Under the pieces are notes generated by a model. It made no database searches, was not told the DNA's origin, and worked only from the letters and a program-made list of their open reading frames with translations. 64,000 nt of DNA. It comes from Nematopogon swammerdamellus. Taxonomy: Eukaryota; Arthropoda; Insecta; Lepidoptera; Adelidae. The translations under genes were made by a program, and so were the position numbers. Positions 31,665 to 41,517 of this stretch are shown one piece after another; positions within the stretch are counted from its first letter, which is position 1; each line of letters opens with the position of its first letter. The DNA is taken from the NCBI GenBank assembly GCA_946902875.1, contig OX336348.1, positions 16,827,741-16,891,740 of the forward strand, read 5' to 3'.

Positions 31665-31900
31665 TCCGGTCAAGCGCGAGTCGGACTCGCGAACCGAGGT
31701 TTCCGCACCACAAAAAAAAAAACATTGAAAAAAACACGTTTCTTGTATGGGAACCCCCCTTAATGTTTTACTTTTTCTATTTTTTATTATTTGTTGTTAT
31801 ATCCGGCATAATAACACATATTCTGTAAAAATTTCAACACGCTACCTATTACGGTTCAAGAGATACAGCCCTCGGACAGACGGACGGACGGACGGACGCA
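31665..31900 (-). repeat. ggttccgta repeat, minus copy (other subfamily)
   Basis: caagcgcgagtcggactcgc, gaaccgaggtttccgcacca, cacgtttcttgtatgggaac, ttatttgttgttatatccgg, tattacggttcaagagatac, ccctcggacagacgg(acgg)n. Same subfamily as 39209-39526 (lacks the gatggcgtg block). It loses the terminal aaccct end. Confidence 0.75.
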
Positions 31901-31977
31901 GTCAAAATTATGAGTCACGTGAAAGAATTCAAGATGGCGAAGCATTCCTTATTCAAATTTAAAAAACATACTTCTTT

Positions 31978-32131
31978 CCGTTCCGTATCCGGTACGGGAC
32001 CCTATTACTAAGCCTATACGCCGCCGTCTGTCTATCGAGGGCTGTATCTTTTGAACCGTAATGGGTAGTCGGTTGTATTTTTTCACAGAACATGTGCTAC
32101 ATATTATGGCGGCAACGCCAACAAATGATAT
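31978..32131 (+). repeat. ggttccgta repeat, truncated
   Basis: gttccgtatccggtacggga, ccctattactaagcctatac, gagggctgtatcttttgaac, cacagaacatgtg. Ends near caacgccaacaaatga. Confidence 0.7.
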
Positions 32132-32186
32132 TGGAGGATTTATAACGAAATAAATAAAGGTATTGTGAAGTTTTTTTATTTTTTAT

Positions 32187-32560
32187 TAACCCCCGACGAA
32201 AAAAGAGGGGTGTTACGTGTGTGTGTGTACGTGTCTGTCAGTGGCATCGTAGCTCCCAAACGAATGGACCGATTTGGATGCGGTTTTTTTTTATTAGAAA
32301 GCTGGTTTAATTGGGATGGTTGTTAGCTATGTTTGTAATCAAATAATCAAGTAATTAAGTAATAAAAAAATTATTATCTTAAAAAGTTGACCGATTTACA
32401 TGCGGTTTTTTTTTAAATGCTTCAAATAAAAGTTAATTTAATACCTCAGAGCTGCGCAGGTAATTTACTTAGCGGTCCTCCGACTCCTCTAAGTAAGTAA
32501 ATGGAATTTTTTTTTTACTTTTTAAGGGTCGGGGTTTTTTAAATTTGTAATTTAACTTTT
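32187..32560 (+). repeat. Family H repeat
   Basis: taacccccgacgaaaaaaga, ggggtgttacgtgtgtgtgt, ggcatcgtagctcccaaacg, accgatttggatgcggtttt, aagctggtttaattgggatg, and a second accgatttacatgcggtttt block. Opposite strand to 18890-19245. Confidence 0.6.
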
Positions 32561-32969
32561 TTAGATTTTACAGTTTGGAGGAAGGTTTTGAACGTTGCGG
32601 TATCGCCGAGTCGTGGTGTCACTGGTACATGTGAGTTAAATCCTTACTGAATGAGTAGCTGTGTGTGAGTGAATGCATCCCCTCAATCCCGGAGTGCCTC
32701 GCGTTATTTTCAACAATTCGACTTGTTCGGCTGCCCCGTCACTGGAATATCCAGTTGATCGATCGCCCGATTTATCGGCCAACTGGTCGATATCTATTCA
32801 TAGCCGCCGGCCGCCAATTGACTGCTCGTCTCGTCGTCCGATCCCAAGGATGCTGCGCTGCGTACACTCATTATACCGACACGACTGCGCGCGATGTGGG
32901 TACCAAACTTCACAGTTCGGCGACAGGTAAAAATATAATTCACACAACATATAAACATGCAAACAAACA
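32561..32969. other. Unassigned stretch
   Basis: 32650-32930 is of mixed composition and open in two plus frames, with no domain and no repeat homology in the window. Possible single-copy DNA, but no exon can be supported. Confidence 0.25.
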
Positions 32970-33364
32970 AAACCGGCCAAATGCGAGTCGAACTCGCGCA
33001 CCGAGGGTTCTGTTATCGCCATGTCATGGTCAGCGCCACTCACGCCATCTATGGCGTGTTTATGAAATGCTTCATATTAGTTACAATTCATGATTAGTTA
33101 AAATGCTTCATACCCCTTCCGGTAGATGGCGCGCATATACTTTTCAGTTTCTTCTTTGGGAACACGCGTGAATTTTTTACTTTTTCTTATTTTTTTATTA
33201 TATTTTGTTGTTATATCGGCCATAATAAATAACACATATTCTGTTAAAATTTCAACGGGCTACCTATTACGGTTCAAGAGATACAGCCCTCGGACAGACA
33301 GACAGACCGACGGCGGCGTAGGCTTAGTAATAGGGTCCCGCACGACGGATACGGAACCCTAAAA
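32970..33364 (-). repeat. ggttccgta repeat, full length, minus strand
   Basis: aaaaccggccaaatgcgagt, gaactcgcgcaccgagggtt, atgtcatggtcagcgccact, cacgccatctatggcgtgtt, cggtagatggcgcgcatata, acgggctacctattacggtt, ttagtaatagggtcccgcac, gatacggaaccctaaaaa. Confidence 0.85.
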
Positions 33365-33384
33365 ACACCTTTTGTTTCATACCT

Positions 33385-33640
33385 GGATGGACAAGTATGT
33401 ATGTATGTTCCTCCATAACTCTTAAACCGACCATCCGAATTCGATGAAACTTAGTACAAGCACATTTAACTATACGGGACACAGGATAAGCTAAAATTCA
33501 GTTCTGGTTACGCTAAGATGTGGCTCTCATACAAACCGAACTGTTCCGCGCGCCGAAATAAAGGTACGGTAGCGGGCTTACTTACTTTCTTCTTTTTAAA
33601 TACGAATTTCACGCGAGCGAAGCCGCGGGCACAGCTAGCT
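33385..33640 (+). mobile_element. Helitron-like element, second subfamily
   Basis: Ends cacgcgagcgaagccgcggg followed by cacagctagct. The interior has tatgttcctccataactctt, ttactttcttctttttaaat and ccgaccatccgaattcgatg. The minus copy at 60668-60900 shares interior and end. GC-rich terminal block plus CTAG fits a non-autonomous Helitron. Confidence 0.6.
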
Positions 33641-34002
33641 CAATAACCTAATAATGATAATAGTATATGTAGGTAAATACCAGATAGCCCCAGTGACCTA
33701 TCATCATAATTTATTGTGATAAATAACACCAGCTCGGAATTCTTACGGGTCGATGGCTCCACACTGAACGGCCCTTTATGGTCGCTTATATAGTATAGCT
33801 CGTTAATTTTTAAACGTGTCACTGAACTTAACTTTATCTTTACACACACACTTATCGATTAGGGTCTCAAAGTTCAAATTCGCCCTGTGACCTTCCGCAA
33901 AATTTAAAGAGCCTAATTTACGACCGCAGTGGCGTCCTCCCGGTTATGATGGCGTGCGCGCGTGAAACGTGAACTCTTCACGACCATACCTCTACATACG
34001 TA
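33641..34002. other. Unassigned stretch
   Basis: No gene or repeat relationship seen. Confidence 0.25.
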
Positions 34003-34200
34003 CACATCACACGCTGTATCCCAATAATCGCGGTAAGCAGAGTAATCGGTGTTGTGCTGCAAGGACTCGACAACCACGTTTAGTAAAATATTCGGACAAC
34101 ATAACTATTAACCAGCAAGTGAGGCACGAAATCCCACCTAATGCATGACACAATGGAAGGACCGTGCCAAGGTGAGAGGTGGCTATCTTGTCGCCCTTTA
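34003..34200 (+). repeat. Family E repeat, long copy
   Basis: atcacacgctgtatcccaat, gcggtaagcagagtaatcgg, tgttgtgctgcaaggactcg, accgtgccaaggtgagaggt, ttgtcgcccttta. It ends at the same base as the copy at 18630-18855, so this is likely the true family terminus. Confidence 0.65.
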
Positions 34201-34225
34201 ACACTTGATGAACACTATCGTCCAA

Positions 34226-34385
34226 ATGGTGGGTAACGCGAGGCAATCCGCCGATGCACCAAAGTAGTTGATATTGGACACCGGGTGGCTAAACTCAAGT
34301 GGCAGTGGGTTGGGCACGACAGCCGATAGCCGAAGAGACAACGATCGTTTGGTGTAACCGTGTCCTACACTGGAGTACCTAACAG
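34226..34385 (+). pseudogene. RTE LINE fragment
   Basis: About 85% similar to the complement of 35165-35330: gaggcaatccgccgatgcac, caaagtagttgatattggac, accgggtggctaaactcaag, tggcagtgggttgggcacg, aaccgtgtcctacactgg. Small indels (e.g. near 34320) break the frame. It lacks the CTGA tail. Confidence 0.75.
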
Positions 34386-34549
34386 CGGCGATTCCTTTAA
34401 GTTGGCTAGGTTGGCGCCGCCAAACCAAATAAAATGAATGCCAGCATTAATATAGTATTAAGCAAAAACAAATGTGAAAAAATATCGGGGTTATATTATT
34501 GTTATTTATATAAGTTATTATAAGTTATTATTATTATCCTTACCTTCCT

Positions 34550-34769
34550 TACCTTTAATAAAATCCAACGTCTGCTTTCTGTATGTCTGAGTGTCTGTCT
34601 GTCCGCTTATAACTCGAGAACCACTGAACCGATTTTAATAAAACAAAATTCTACGGATAGCTTGATTCTTCCCATCAACTATAGGCTACTTACTATCACG
34701 CTAAATAGCTTATGAGGTTAGCAGTGAAGTGAAATATGAGAGCGGGCGGAGCCGCGGGCACAGCTTGTT
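34550..34769 (+). mobile_element. Helitron-like element, tandem copy 1
   Basis: aataaaatccaacgtctgct, ttataactcgagaaccactg, gattcttcccatcaactata, gcttatgaggttagcagtga, gcgggcggagccgcgggcac, then agcttgt. It is followed within ~6 bp by a second near-identical copy in the same orientation. Confidence 0.7.
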
Positions 34770-34773
34770 ATAT

Positions 34774-34976
34774 AATAAAATCCAACGTTTGCTTTCTGTC
34801 TGAGTGTCTGTCTGTCCGCTTATAACTCGAGAACCACTGAACCGATTTTAATAAAACAAAATTCTACGGATAGCTTGATTCTTCCCATCAACTATAGGCT
34901 ACTTACTATCACGCTAAATAGCTTATGAGGTTAGCAGTGAAGTGAAATATGAGAGCGGGCGGAGCCGCGGGCACAG
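34774..34976 (+). mobile_element. Helitron-like element, tandem copy 2, interrupted
   Basis: aataaaatccaacgtttgct through ggagccgcgggcacag, where it is cut by the RTE LINE. Its last bases (cttgt) resume at 38224 after the right target-site duplication. It is nearly identical to copy 1, so the pair is young or recently homogenised. Confidence 0.75.
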
Positions 34977-37900
34977 TCAGTCAGTCAGTCAGTCAGTCAG
35001 CGTGTAAGCGTCCACTGCTGGACATACGCCTCTCCAATTTTCCTCCAGTCCTCCCGGCCTTCAGCGGTACGGAACCACTGCTTTCCGCCGACGTACTTGA
35101 TGTCGTCGTCCCACCTGGCGGGTGGTCTTCCCACACTCCGTTTTCCTGTCCACGGCCGCCAGTGTAGGACACGGTTACTCCAGCGGTCGTCGTCTCTTCG
35201 GCTGACGTGCCCAGCCCATTGCCACTTGAGCTTAGCCACCCGGTATCCAATATCGACTACTTTGGTGCGTCGGCGGATTGCCTCGTTACGCACCATATCA
35301 CGTAGCGTTATTCCCAGCATGGCTCGCTCCATTGCTCGCTGGGCAACTTTCAACCTTTGGACAACACCGACCGTCAGCGTCCACGTTTCACACCCGTACG
35401 TCATAACCGGGAGGACACACTGGTCATATATACGGGTTTTTAAATTTTGCGGAAGATCAGACCTCAGGGCGAATTTTAACTTTCCGAAGGCAGCCCAACC
35501 CAGTTGAATTCGTCTCTCGACCTCCTTTAGCAGACCTTGTCTACCAAGCCGCAGAATTTGACCGAGATATACGTACTCTTCAACCTGTTCGATCACTTCT
35601 CCGTCAATAACGATTTGTCCTCCCGTCATAACCTCGGTCGCCATGACCTTGGTTTTGTCCCGGTTCATCTTCAGACCCACCTTCATCGACGCTGTATAGA
35701 GGTCTTCCAGCATGGTCTGAAGCTGATCTCGGGAATTTGACAGAAGGACAATGTCATCGGCGAAGCGCAGATGACTGAGAAGATCTCCATTCACGTTGAT
35801 ACCCATGTTGTCCCACTCAAGCGTCTTGAACACATCTTCTAATGCGTTCGTGAAGAGCTTGGGTGAGATCACATCCCCCTGCCTTACGCCCTTACTAAGG
35901 GGGATGGGTTGGGTATTTTCGTGGAGCCTCACAGTCATCGTCGCGGACCGATACAGATTTCGGAGTACCTCGATGTAGCGGTGGTCGATTCTGCACCTCA
36001 GGAGGGAGTTTTCGACAGCCCATTTTTCAACTGAGTCGAACGCCTTCTCATAGTCGACGAAGGCTAGGAAGAGCGGCTTGTTGTATTCCTCGCACTTTTG
36101 CACCACTTGTCGCACAGTAAATATGTGGTCCATGGTGCCGTATCCTTTCCTAAATCCAGCTTGCTCACGAGGCTGGTACTGATCCAGCCTCTGTGTCAGC
36201 CGACTCGTGATGACTCTCGAAAAGACCTTGTACACGTGGCTGAGAAGTGAGATAGGTCGATAGTTTTTCAACTTCGCCCTATCCCCCTTCTTGTGAAACA
36301 AGACAACGACACTATTTCGCCATGCGGCCGGAACTACACCACTTTCAAGAACTGCATTGAAAAGTTTCTGCAGTTCTTTCAAGATCGGTCGTCCGCCAGC
36401 ATTTAGAAGCTCCGTCGTTATCCCGTCTTCACCTGGAGCCTTGTGTTTTTTGAGTCCTTTCAAGGCAGCCTTTATCTCATAGACACTAATCTCGGGCAGA
36501 TCCTCCGTGTAGTGTCTAGTGAGCGGCGCACGCCTATCGGAGTCGACTGGTTTGCTTGGACTCGGGGCAGGAATTGCTGCGGAATACAATTCACCATAAA
36601 ATTCCTCCACCGCCTTAAGTATATCCGGCTTTCTTGCGGTGACAACCCCATTCGCTCGCTCGAGTTTGGAAATTTGGTTAGCGCCGGTAGAGAAGGCACG
36701 GGCAAACACTTTGCTGCCTCGATTTTCCTCTATAATGCGCTCAACCAATTTCGTGTTCTCTCGGCGAATATCACGGCGAATGGACTTGCCTATGGTCTTG
36801 TTGAGGTTCCTGTGGACGACACTGCTCCGGGTCTCCGGTTTCATATTCCGTCGTGTTTCCAGGAGCCTCAACGTCTCTGCGGATAACTTGCTGCGGGGTG
36901 CCTGTCGACTTTTGCTGAAGTGCTGCTCTGCAGTGTCCGTTAGTGCGGATACGAAGTCCGTATACACCTTGTCGATGTCGGCATCCTCATCTCGTGGCAC
37001 CAAGCTAAAAGCATCCTCGAGTTTCGCTTCGAAATTTTCGAGCGTCTCGTCCGGTATGTTCAGCTTGGCCAGCGGTTTGTGAATGAGTTTGCGCCGTTCC
37101 ATCTTGAGGTTTAACTTCAGCGTACCTCGCACTAGTCGGTGATCGCTGCCAGTATCGAAGCGGTTAAGGACAGTAACGTCTATACATGACGATTTACTGT
37201 CCGCCAGTATGTAGTCTATCTCGTTTCTCGTACAACCGTCAGGGCTGGCCCACGTCCATTTCCTTTTCTCCTTTTTTAGGAAAAATGTATTCATGGCGTG
37301 GAGCTGGTTGGCTTCGAGATAGTTGACCAACATCTGGCCGCGTCGATTTCTGGCACCGATACCGTACGGACCTACTGCTCTCTCTCCCTTCAGAGGCTTG
37401 CCCAGTTTGGCATTAAAGTCTCCCATCACGTACTGGAAGTGAGATTTGTTGGTTTCCAAGGCTTTGGATACATCCTCGTAGAACTGCTCCACCTCGTCGT
37501 CAGCGTGCGAACTCGTGGGAGCGTATACCTGCACCACCTTCAGCTGATACCGCTTGTTCAGCTTGATGATGATGTAGGCCACTCTGTCCGACACACTGTC
37601 GATTTCGATGATGCTGTTCACGAGGCTGCGCCTCACCATAAATCCCACTCCACCTTCCGATTTTTGGGGATTTCCTCTGAAGTAAAACAGATTGCCGGAA
37701 CGTAGCACTTCAGTCTCTTCGCCCTTTCTTCTGACCTCACAAAGACCTAGGATGTCCCATTTTATATGAGCCAGCTCCTGTTCTAGCTCGACCAGTTTCT
37801 CGTGCGTTCTCAAGGTCCGTATATTGTGAGTAGCCAAGTGTAGTTGGGTGTGGCAGCCAGATCTAACCCAGGGATTCTTAGCACCCCTCACCCCGCCGGA

Positions 37901-38209
37901 ACCAGGACCGCCACCACGATGATCCGGAATAGCGGGGCCGCTGGGAACTAGGGGCCGAGGTACTGTGTTGCTTTTCATGTTGGAGGGTTTTGGCCATAAA
38001 TCGCCACGTTGGCCAAACGTCTTGGCGAGTCTTCCGCTCTCGTCAGCCTTAGGATTGTAATACCTACGCACCTAAGTTTCCAGGATATACCGCGAGGAGG
38101 TGTGAGTCGGAAATTGGAGAAAGAATTTCACTCCGCCACTACTTCACCATCGTGTGATGGGGCAGCATTAGCAGGAGATTAATTCAGTCCCCCGTTTATA
38201 TCCGTTTAT
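34977..38209 (-). mobile_element. Full-length RTE-clade LINE with 14-bp TSD
   Basis: A 3.23 kb non-LTR retrotransposon on the minus strand. It is bounded by perfect direct repeats agccgcgggcacag (34963-34976 and 38210-38223) that duplicate the 3' end of a Helitron-like element. Order on its own strand: ~230 bp 5' leader before the first ATG, one endonuclease/RT ORF, then a very short 3' end made of (ctga)n repeats (34977-35000), in which the stop codon itself lies. A single EN+RT frame with a short simple-repeat tail is typical of RTE. The intact frame and perfect TSD indicate a recent insertion. Confidence 0.92.
34997..37978 (-). CDS. RTE-clade LINE polyprotein: AP-like endonuclease + reverse transcriptase
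   Basis: The frame is open from 38071, but that codon is GTG directly after an in-frame TAG. The first ATG is at 37978, giving 993 residues, which I chose as start. Residues ~50-285 form an exonuclease-endonuclease-phosphatase domain: THNIRTL, the CEVRRKGEE glutamate (~81), QVYAPTS, MGDFNAKLG (Asp-187/Asn-189), NEIDYILAD and GSDHRLVRG (Asp/His ~279-280). Residues ~515-830 form the RT: HKAPGEDGI, NYRPISLLS, motif A FVDYEKAFDSV (Asp-642), motif B KGVRQGDVISP, motif C FADDIVLLS (Asp-741/742). The C-terminus has YGCETWTL and QWAGHVSRRDDDRW. All catalytic residues I can check are present, with no stop or frameshift, so it could be active: nicking target DNA and copying its RNA in place. It may also have mobilised RTE-tailed fragments elsewhere in the window. 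Confidence 0.93.
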   Translation of the reverse strand: MKSNTVPRPLVPSGPAIPDHRGGGPGSGGVRGAKNPWVRSGCHTQLHLATHNIRTLRTHEKLVELEQELAHIKWDILGLCEVRRKGEETEVLRSGNLFYFRGNPQKSEGGVGFMVRRSLVNSIIEIDSVSDRVAYIIIKLNKRYQLKVVQVYAPTSSHADDEVEQFYEDVSKALETNKSHFQYVMGDFNAKLGKPLKGERAVGPYGIGARNRRGQMLVNYLEANQLHAMNTFFLKKEKRKWTWASPDGCTRNEIDYILADSKSSCIDVTVLNRFDTGSDHRLVRGTLKLNLKMERRKLIHKPLAKLNIPDETLENFEAKLEDAFSLVPRDEDADIDKVYTDFVSALTDTAEQHFSKSRQAPRSKLSAETLRLLETRRNMKPETRSSVVHRNLNKTIGKSIRRDIRRENTKLVERIIEENRGSKVFARAFSTGANQISKLERANGVVTARKPDILKAVEEFYGELYSAAIPAPSPSKPVDSDRRAPLTRHYTEDLPEISVYEIKAALKGLKKHKAPGEDGITTELLNAGGRPILKELQKLFNAVLESGVVPAAWRNSVVVLFHKKGDRAKLKNYRPISLLSHVYKVFSRVITSRLTQRLDQYQPREQAGFRKGYGTMDHIFTVRQVVQKCEEYNKPLFLAFVDYEKAFDSVEKWAVENSLLRCRIDHRYIEVLRNLYRSATMTVRLHENTQPIPLSKGVRQGDVISPKLFTNALEDVFKTLEWDNMGINVNGDLLSHLRFADDIVLLSNSRDQLQTMLEDLYTASMKVGLKMNRDKTKVMATEVMTGGQIVIDGEVIEQVEEYVYLGQILRLGRQGLLKEVERRIQLGWAAFGKLKFALRSDLPQNLKTRIYDQCVLPVMTYGCETWTLTVGVVQRLKVAQRAMERAMLGITLRDMVRNEAIRRRTKVVDIGYRVAKLKWQWAGHVSRRDDDRWSNRVLHWRPWTGKRSVGRPPARWDDDIKYVGGKQWFRTAEGREDWRKIGEAYVQQWTLTR

Positions 38210-38223
38210 AGCCGCGGGCACAG

Positions 38224-38302
38224 CTTGTATAATATAACCCACGATGAATAAGCTAAAACGTCAATCCCGTTACATAATTTGAATTTTCGCGCGCGTCGGC
38301 CA
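38224..38302 (+). other. Helitron-like 3' terminus and short spacer
   Basis: 38224-38228 (cttgt) completes the Helitron-like copy interrupted at 34976. The remaining bases are unassigned. Confidence 0.5.
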
Positions 38303-38377
38303 GACTGACAGACAGACAGACGGCGGCGCGGCGTAGGCTTAGTAATAGGGTCCCGTACGACGGATACGGAATCGTTA
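38303..38377 (-). repeat. ggttccgta repeat, 5' end fragment
   Basis: gacagacagacagacggcgg, gcgtaggcttagtaataggg, tcccgtacgacggatacgga. Only the first ~75 bp of the element, minus strand. Confidence 0.65.
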
Positions 38378-38857
38378 AAAAATTGTAGCGTACAATAATT
38401 TCAGCCCACGCGAAGCTGACTCCGCGGCGCTGCTGCTAAACTTTCACTTTAAATTACACATGGATTAGATGAGATGAATGGCGGCGTAATGGATCCGACG
38501 AGTTCGTTTCCCCGCCGCTGCCGTGAAGACAGATTGTGTTGATTTTGCTGGCTTTTGCCGTGGCATTTCGATCGGCTTGCATGCGGCAGAGCGGTAAAGA
38601 GAGTCCTCGCTTATAGTAAGCTGAGAATGTCGTGGGTTCGATCCCGCTTGACGTGCACCACTCTCTTGCCACTTGCGAATTTGATAAGTGTGCATTGATA
38701 CTAAACTGAAGTGAGCTCTTAAAATGCGATATTTTCCCAATTACTAAGTAACGTAGAAACTTGAAATTTTGCCATAATGTATATCTTAATATCTTAATGA
38801 CGCACGCATATATTAGCTCGTAAAAACTAGAAAAACATTTATTTAATATTAATATGG
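38378..38857 (+). repeat. tRNA-like SINE head region in unassigned DNA
   Basis: At 38578-38658: tgcatg and cgtgca can pair as a 6-bp acceptor, box A cggcagagcgg (one mismatch) lies at ~38584, a gcttatagtaagc hairpin sits in the anticodon position and a perfect box B gggttcgatccc at ~38634. At 81 nt with a poor anticodon loop it is a tRNA-derived SINE head or tRNA relic, not a confident tRNA gene. The rest of the interval is unassigned. Confidence 0.45.
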
Positions 38858-39088
38858 AGGGCCAATTTGTTGCTCAAATTGTAGCCGACTGGGTTGGTAC
38901 CACCATACTGGATGTAACATGGCCGCATAGCAGCCTCGGTTGTGTTCTCCTCTAATCCAGTATAGCCAGCAATCCATGGAAGTCTCCGGTATGGCACCTA
39001 CCTTCTCAGAGGTGATATTGGCTGGTCGAAGCATGTGCTTTGGCTCCTCCGACTCAGCCACCCATATCGGAAAACATAAAAAAAAATC
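38858..39088 (+). mobile_element. SINE-B, longest copy
   Basis: gctcaaattgtagccgactg, ggttggtaccaccatactgg, gttctcctctaatccagtat, ggaagtctccggtatggcac, cagaggtgatattggctggt, gcatgtgctttggctcctcc, then atcggaaaacataaaaaaaa. The gggttggtaccacc(g/a) segment is shared with SINE-A. Confidence 0.8.
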
Positions 39089-39208
39089 CAATAAAAAAAG
39101 AAGTTGAAACTAACATATCGTGCGGTGTGGTATCATTTGAAAGAGCTAACTGTAAGGATTTTAAGTTCAGTGGTGTTAATGATATAGCAACATAATAATA
39201 ATGTGCAA

Positions 39209-39526
39209 AAAACCGGCCAAGTGCGAGTCGGACTCGCGCACCGAGGTTTCCAGACCACAAAAATAAACCTTAAAAAAACACGTTTCTTGTATGGGAACCC
39301 CCCTTAATTTTTTTACTTTTTCTATTTTTTATTATTTGTTGTTCTATCGGCCATAATAATAACACATATTCTGTGAAAATTTCAACGGGCTACCAATTAC
39401 GGTTCAAGAAATACAGCCACCGAACTCCGTCTGTCCGACGAAGTCCGTCTGACTGACAGACAGACAGACGGCGGCGGCGTAGGCTTAGTAATAGGGTCCC
39501 GCACGACGGAAACGGAACCCTAAAAA
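39209..39526 (-). repeat. ggttccgta repeat, minus copy (short subfamily)
   Basis: aaaaaaccggccaagtgcga, gtcggactcgcgcaccgagg, cgtttcttgtatgggaaccc, cggccataataataacacat, ttagtaatagggtcccgcac, acggaaccctaaaaaa. Both ends present. Confidence 0.8.
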
Positions 39527-39572
39527 AGCGGTGCCTGCAACCGAAAGTGTTGTGTGAAGTGGTTGCTGGAAT

Positions 39573-39650
39573 ATAGTGGGCTGACATCACGGATGTTGTG
39601 TAGGTGATGTAGCCAACCGTGTCAGTTTCCATAAAAAAAAAAATTTAAAA
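39573..39650 (+). mobile_element. SINE-A 3' end fragment
   Basis: gtgggctgacatcacggatg, gtaggtgatgtagccaaccg, tgtcagtttccataaaaaaa. 5'-truncated; the other fragment at 39857 is in opposite orientation. Confidence 0.7.
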
Positions 39651-39856
39651 AAATAGTGGGAAATGTGTGCGTGTAATAATGAATGGAACTGTCAAATGTT
39701 TGAGCACGTAAATACACATTGGTAATCGAGTGCACAAGTTGGATGCAAGCCAGAGCTTAGTCAGCTATCTAAAGAAGTCGAATCGTAAGTGCCGTTTTCT
39801 CGGGATGAAATGTCGCAGGATTTCAGCTCGAAGCTTCCGTAGTAGATCAATAGTGT

Positions 39857-40096
39857 ATTTTTTTTTTTTATGGAAATTGACACGGTTAGCTACACACCTA
39901 CAACGTCCGTGATGTCAGCTCATAACACCGGGTGAACTAGGTGCCATGTCGGTGCTTCCCCCTTTGATCGTGCCGGCTACACTGAACTGGTCGGAGAACA
40001 TAAACTATTTACATAGCCGTTTCGACCGACGTTTCAACGACCAACCCGGGCGGGTTAAACCCTACCACGTAGTAAGATTAGGAGGGAAGGGACCGA
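39857..40096 (-). mobile_element. SINE-A copy
   Basis: Poly-T, atggaaattgacacggttag, cataacaccgggtgaactag, catagccgtttcgaccgacg, cccgggcgggttaaacccta, gattaggagggaagggacc. The sequence following the aagggacc block differs from other copies and is where the TIR element at 40097 starts. Confidence 0.75.
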
Positions 40097-40808
40097 GGGC
40101 AGTAAATAATGAACACGGAGCTTTAGAAAGAGACAATCCGGCTGTAGACATCGACATCTATTTTATAGATCGAACGTCGTACGATGCAACCTGTGCTAGA
40201 CGTCGATACAAGTGTGCGTGCATACACACGCAGTATTGTGATACGTGACACGATCCCTACGAGGATGCTATCGCGCGCTCGCCCCCACCCGCCCACAGAT
40301 GACAAGAACGAGCGAGAAAGACGTCATGCGGCGCGTTTGCCGTCTTTCCGCCCACTCCCATCACCAGCAGGCAAGCGAGAACGAGAACGCGATACCACCG
40401 CACCGTCACACGATCCTATCCGCGACAGCATGGCTTCTTAACACGCCGTAACATGCTCAGGCGAAACAAACAACAACGTTTGTCACTGTCACTCTTTATA
40501 ACAGCAACCGGGCATGCTGCACACACGCGTCACCGACTCGATACATACAGACATGCGTGCGTTCAACACGCGCCGCACACGCCGTATGAAGCGGCTGTCC
40601 GTGAAATCTGCATTATATGCGGTTCTCGTCGAGAACATATTTGTTCGGGAGTGATGTATGGGATGGGCCAATCTATAAAATAGATATCAATGGCTGTAGA
40701 GCGTCGTCCCTGTCGCACAGAGACGTGCGAGTTCGTGCGACAGGGACGAGACGCTCTACAACCGGATTGTCTCTTTCTAAAGCTCGAAGTTCATTGTTTA
40801 CTGCCGGC
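40097..40808. mobile_element. TIR element (~710 bp) with internal hairpin
   Basis: gcagtaaataatgaacacgg plus agctttagaaagagacaatc and cggctgtag at the left (40100-40148) recur inverted at 40760-40806. A ctattttatagat/atctataaaatagat pair is nested inside. The arms enclose CpG-rich DNA with no supported gene. 40691-40763 is a separate ~28 bp-arm hairpin (ggctgtagagcgtcgtccct). The left end abuts SINE-A without a visible TSD. Confidence 0.6.
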
Positions 40809-41272
40809 TGCTGTACACAGGATTTCAGCAAAATCGCTGACGGACGCTTTCGGACGTCCGAGCTGACTTTGCCTTGCATTCAAGTTTGTACGTGCGCATT
40901 TGCAATTACATGAAAAGAAAATACGACATGCTCAAAATACATACGTTACAAGGATACCCTCTTCGCTTTCCGGTTTCTCTCTTGATATCCGTATAGATAG
41001 CAAAGCGATATGGTATTTCCGGATATTTACGGAATATCGTATTTCCGTATTTCAATGATAGGAATACGGAATACGTCCTATCATAGAAATAATGGAAGAA
41101 CGCTGAATCTATACCTGGTATAGATTCAGCGTTCTATACAATATTGAAGGAGAATTTGGTATTCAATAGAAAACATTGCCATCTAGCGGTAAACTAGTGC
41201 AACGCTTTGTGAAGTAGTATGCTGGGCAAGGACAACTAGAAAGGAAGGAAGGATAACTAGAGTACCTATTAC
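40809..41272. other. Unassigned, with a perfect 39-nt hairpin
   Basis: 41097-41135: agaacgctgaatctatacc, a central t, then its exact reverse complement. 40990-41070 has several tatttccg(g/t)a repeats. No gene supported. Confidence 0.4.
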
Positions 41273-41517
41273 CACAGAGCATGAAATGCGCGCGCCCCCC
41301 CTCCTAGAGGCGCCGTGAGCGCGATTTCTCTACAACGGCGTTGAAGCCTGTGGGCGTGGCCTATGACTTACATATGTGTGTTGTGCGTGTGCATTTGTTT
41401 TGTGCGTGTGCCTAACTTGCTCCTCTTTGTGTGTCGGTGTCGATACTAGCACACACACACACACGCTTAGGGCGCCTCTAGTAGGGGGCGCGGGCGGTAG
41501 GTATTTGATGCTCTGTG
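41273..41517. mobile_element. MITE with 9-bp TSD (Mutator-like)
   Basis: Exact 9-bp direct repeats acctattac at 41264-41272 and 41518-41526 flank TIRs cacagagcatgaaat / cacagagcatcaaat that continue into a cgcgccccc...tagaggcgcc block. 245 bp, no coding region; contains a gtgtgtg-rich loop and an (ac)n run near 41450. The 9-bp TSD favours the Mutator superfamily. Confidence 0.75.

Noticed and set aside
38578..38658. Functional tRNA gene
   Set aside because: Possible acceptor pairing and a good box B, but 81 nt with a 3-nt anticodon loop is not a normal tRNA; treated as SINE head.
40186..40680. Overlapping 60-100 codon frames on both strands
   Set aside because: CpG-rich interior of a TIR element; frames overlap on both strands, as expected from composition.
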